The notes beneath the pieces were generated by a model that was not told the origin of the DNA, ran no database searches, and was given only the letters and a program-made list of their open reading frames with translations. A program made the translations under genes and the position numbers. Of a stretch of 64,000 nucleotides of DNA, positions 61,246-64,000 are shown in pieces (position 1 is the stretch's first letter; each line of letters opens with the position of its first letter). The DNA comes from Archilochus colubris. Taxonomy: Eukaryota > Chordata > Aves > Apodiformes > Trochilidae. The DNA lies in assembly GCA_023079485.1 (NCBI GenBank), contig CM041085.1, positions 94,251,115 to 94,315,114 on the forward strand. Direction: 5' to 3'.

Positions 61246-62910
61246 CATCATCATACATATCATTACCCATGCACGCTTTGAAAGTCATGTAGAAAAGAAA
61301 AAGTTTTAGCTGCACAATTTGAGACCATATAAATATATCACAATAAACTCGTTAATACTTTTTCATTTAATTCAGGGTATTTCCTGACAGGAAAAACTCA
61401 AAACATGCAGTAGTTGAGAACACTTTGCCCCAGTGTGAAAAAAAGAAATTTCCTACAAATAAATCTCCACATACTTTTCTTATTTTACTTGTTCTGCAAG
61501 TCAGTTCACAATTTCCTTGTTCAGACCTATCGGGCTTATTCAGCGTTACATTGTCAAATGTAAAACTCTAAGATATCAAGGTTTGTATGTAGATATTTTT
61601 CCCTGGAGGTTAGAAGTGTCTGCAGCAGTTGTTAGTATATCATACCTGACAGTGTCCTTGGTTGTTGTCCTTGTTTATATAGCCTTACCTCCCATCTCCA
61701 TTTATTTTTTTTCACAGTTTATCAGGTATTCTACATAAATTATCTATGTGCAGACCCCATGCAGCCCATTGTGGTTGATAATGAGGCTGACATAAACCCA
61801 CATTTACTGCAGAAGGAGACAAGTGCTACACAATAATTTATGCATTTCCAGTTCTCCATTACTTCACAGACTATTAAGTTGGCTTTGTCTTGACACAGGT
61901 GGTCAGAGTTTCTTTGTTCATGATGCTCACTGTTCATCTCTCTTTTAATCTTTTCCTGGGAACCTTTTCTATTGGAAGAATGCCAGCTGATAGTTGTTAG
62001 TAAAAAAATAGGAAATTCTAGGAAATCTACAGGCTGCATAGTAAATTGTATATATGCTTGGGAAAAAGGAATTAAACTAATAAAAATGTATTAGAATGTT
62101 CTTTAAATTATTATGTTCCTTTCAGTTTTCCTTAGCATTACTATAGATTTGGTATTTGGCATCATGATAAGTAGAAGCCTCCAGGTATTTACATAATAAA
62201 TTAGTGCCAGCACTTTAATTAACTCACTTCTGTGTATTACTAAATAGGAACTTCATATTACAAGTAAAGAGCCATTTGGGAGAACAGTAAATGGAGGACC
62301 AAATCATCGCATGTCTGCTGAAATGAGCAAATCTCAGTTTTCAGGAAGGTGATGTTAAAGGGGAAGAAGTAATTTTACATACTGGGATTTTTACTTACTG
62401 TGGGAAAGATGATAGCATTTTCAGTAAGTTATTATAGACTAAAAAGTTTTTGAAAGTGTCTTGTAGCAAAAGTGGCACTGGGACTACTTTGATTTCTGAG
62501 ATTCAGCCTGGGAAAAGCAAGCTCCAAGTGTGTAGTATGTGGCCTTTATTAACTCTTCCATAAGACCATAAGGTCAGGTTCTTTTCAAAATAGTGTGACA
62601 GCTTTAACAGACATAAATAATATGTTGAGAGATGATTTAAATATTTAATTATTGTTTTCAACTTTTATTTTCAGTGCACTGTTGGTAATTTTATCACATG
62701 AGGATCTAAGACATACACAGGTTTTTTTTGACCCTTATAGTGTTATTGCAACATTGGTTTTATAATGAATAGCTATATACATCAGTTGAAAATACAATTA
62801 ATTCAGTTCATCTTCAAGAAATACCCTTCCTTATTCTTGCATAAGGCACATAGATGAAATGTGCAGTAGTAACTAGGCAGTAATAGCTTTCAACAATTAA
62901 AGCAGAGATA

Positions 62911-62965
62911 CATTATTATTCTTATTGTTGTTACTACTTCTGCTGTGGCTACTACTAATACTGAT
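62911..62965 (+). repeat. ATT/ACT-rich trinucleotide tract
   Basis: CATTATTATTCTTATTG, TTGTTACTACTTC and CTACTACTAATACTG units; an imperfect trinucleotide-like repeat. Confidence 0.65.
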
Positions 62966-64000
62966 TTGTTTTTTATAGAGCCCTGTGGGTGTTAGTAGGT
63001 AATAACTGTCAAATTTACACAATTATTTTTTTTCCCTCATTGCTCTGCATACATATGAATTCAGAGAACCTGTAGTTAGTTTCACAGATTAATCTAAATT
63101 AAATTTAATTCTTAATTCTAAAGGCCTGAGGAAATACTAAGTTCCTGCTTGTAAGTGAATCCTAGTGCTTCCACCTGAGGCATAAAACTGATCAGTCCTT
63201 ATAATGCCTTGTAATTCCTTGCATTTACTCTCTATTGACAGTATGGTCAAAATCAGACACAATGAAACAGGCAGACAGAAAAAAGATTATTGACATTAAG
63301 ATCATTATTTTCTCTAACAAAAGCATGGTATTTTGGGTGTTTTGGGAAAGCGCTAAAATCACAGTCCAAAGGTCCCTGATGAGGTCTAATGGGGGAAATT
63401 AACCACCACAAACCATTTTCTGAGTCTTTTACATATTTATATTTCCCTTGGATCACATTTTTAGATTATGCTTGCAATCACAGAATGAAAAATGTTTTTA
63501 ATAAAAAGGGGAAGTGCAATTCTCTACAGAAATCCTGAGACAAAGAGAACATTCTACAACAAATGTTTTGATACTACTTCAGAGTAGTGTTTTATAACAT
63601 TGGATAGTTTGTAGTAATAGAAAGAAAACTGATATATGCTTGCACTGCAGTCTTCTAGATCATACAGAATATAGTGGAAAAATAAGAAATGTTTTATGCT
63701 ATCATTTCATGCTGTTTTCCTCTGTGAAAGTGTTTAATTTAAATTAAAAAACTCTGAACATTAGTATCAAAATGAATAAATTACTCCTTTTGCATCTGCC
63801 AAGTGGTCACCAGATTCAAATACATTTTTCATACAAAGTAATCAGCAAAATCTCCAAAGAATTAATAAGGCTAATAAAGCTTTTATTGAAATCATTAGAT
63901 TTAATCTAACTATCTAAACTTAGCTATAACCTTTTTATGGAGGCTCAATATATCCACACGTGTAATTCAAGCAGATTTTTTTTAGCTAATAAAAATGTCT

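Overview
The window looks like avian nuclear DNA. It is AT-rich and gene-poor, and contains at least 15 fragments of CR1 (chicken repeat 1-type) LINE retrotransposons. Several end in the short octamer-like tails (ATTCTATG / ATTCTGTG) typical of bird CR1. Two solo retroviral LTRs with intact target-site duplications are also present. A non-avian sauropsid cannot be strictly excluded; I see nothing bacterial, plasmid or phage-like.

The only host gene I can support is an internal, plus-strand stretch of a CSMD-family gene (CUB and Sushi multiple domains), most likely CSMD1. Four coding exons are recognisable: 10686-10763, 46857-46944, 52862-52986 and 56350-56471. They are flanked by AG/GT splice sites, and their codon phases fit at every join (1-1, 2-2, 1-1). 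Together they encode the linker after the second CUB domain, a complete Sushi/CCP domain with four cysteines, and the start of the third CUB domain. The rest of the gene lies outside the window on both sides.

Layout: 1-10685 is upstream intron with six CR1 pieces, the last ending about 80 bp before the first exon. 10764-46856 is one 36-kb intron with CR1 fragments, both solo LTRs and a GC-rich unclassified patch near 25.3-25.7 kb. 46945-52861 is an intron with two adjacent CR1 copies, one of which keeps an open reverse-transcriptase C-terminus. 52987-56349 is a short intron with an internally deleted CR1 and a GC-rich open segment (53803-54099) with splice-like borders and the right phase for a cassette exon. 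56472-64000 is intron with one large antisense CR1.

No rRNA, tRNA, CRISPR array, operon or complete gene is visible. Most short open frames in the window are either chance frames or CR1 remnants.
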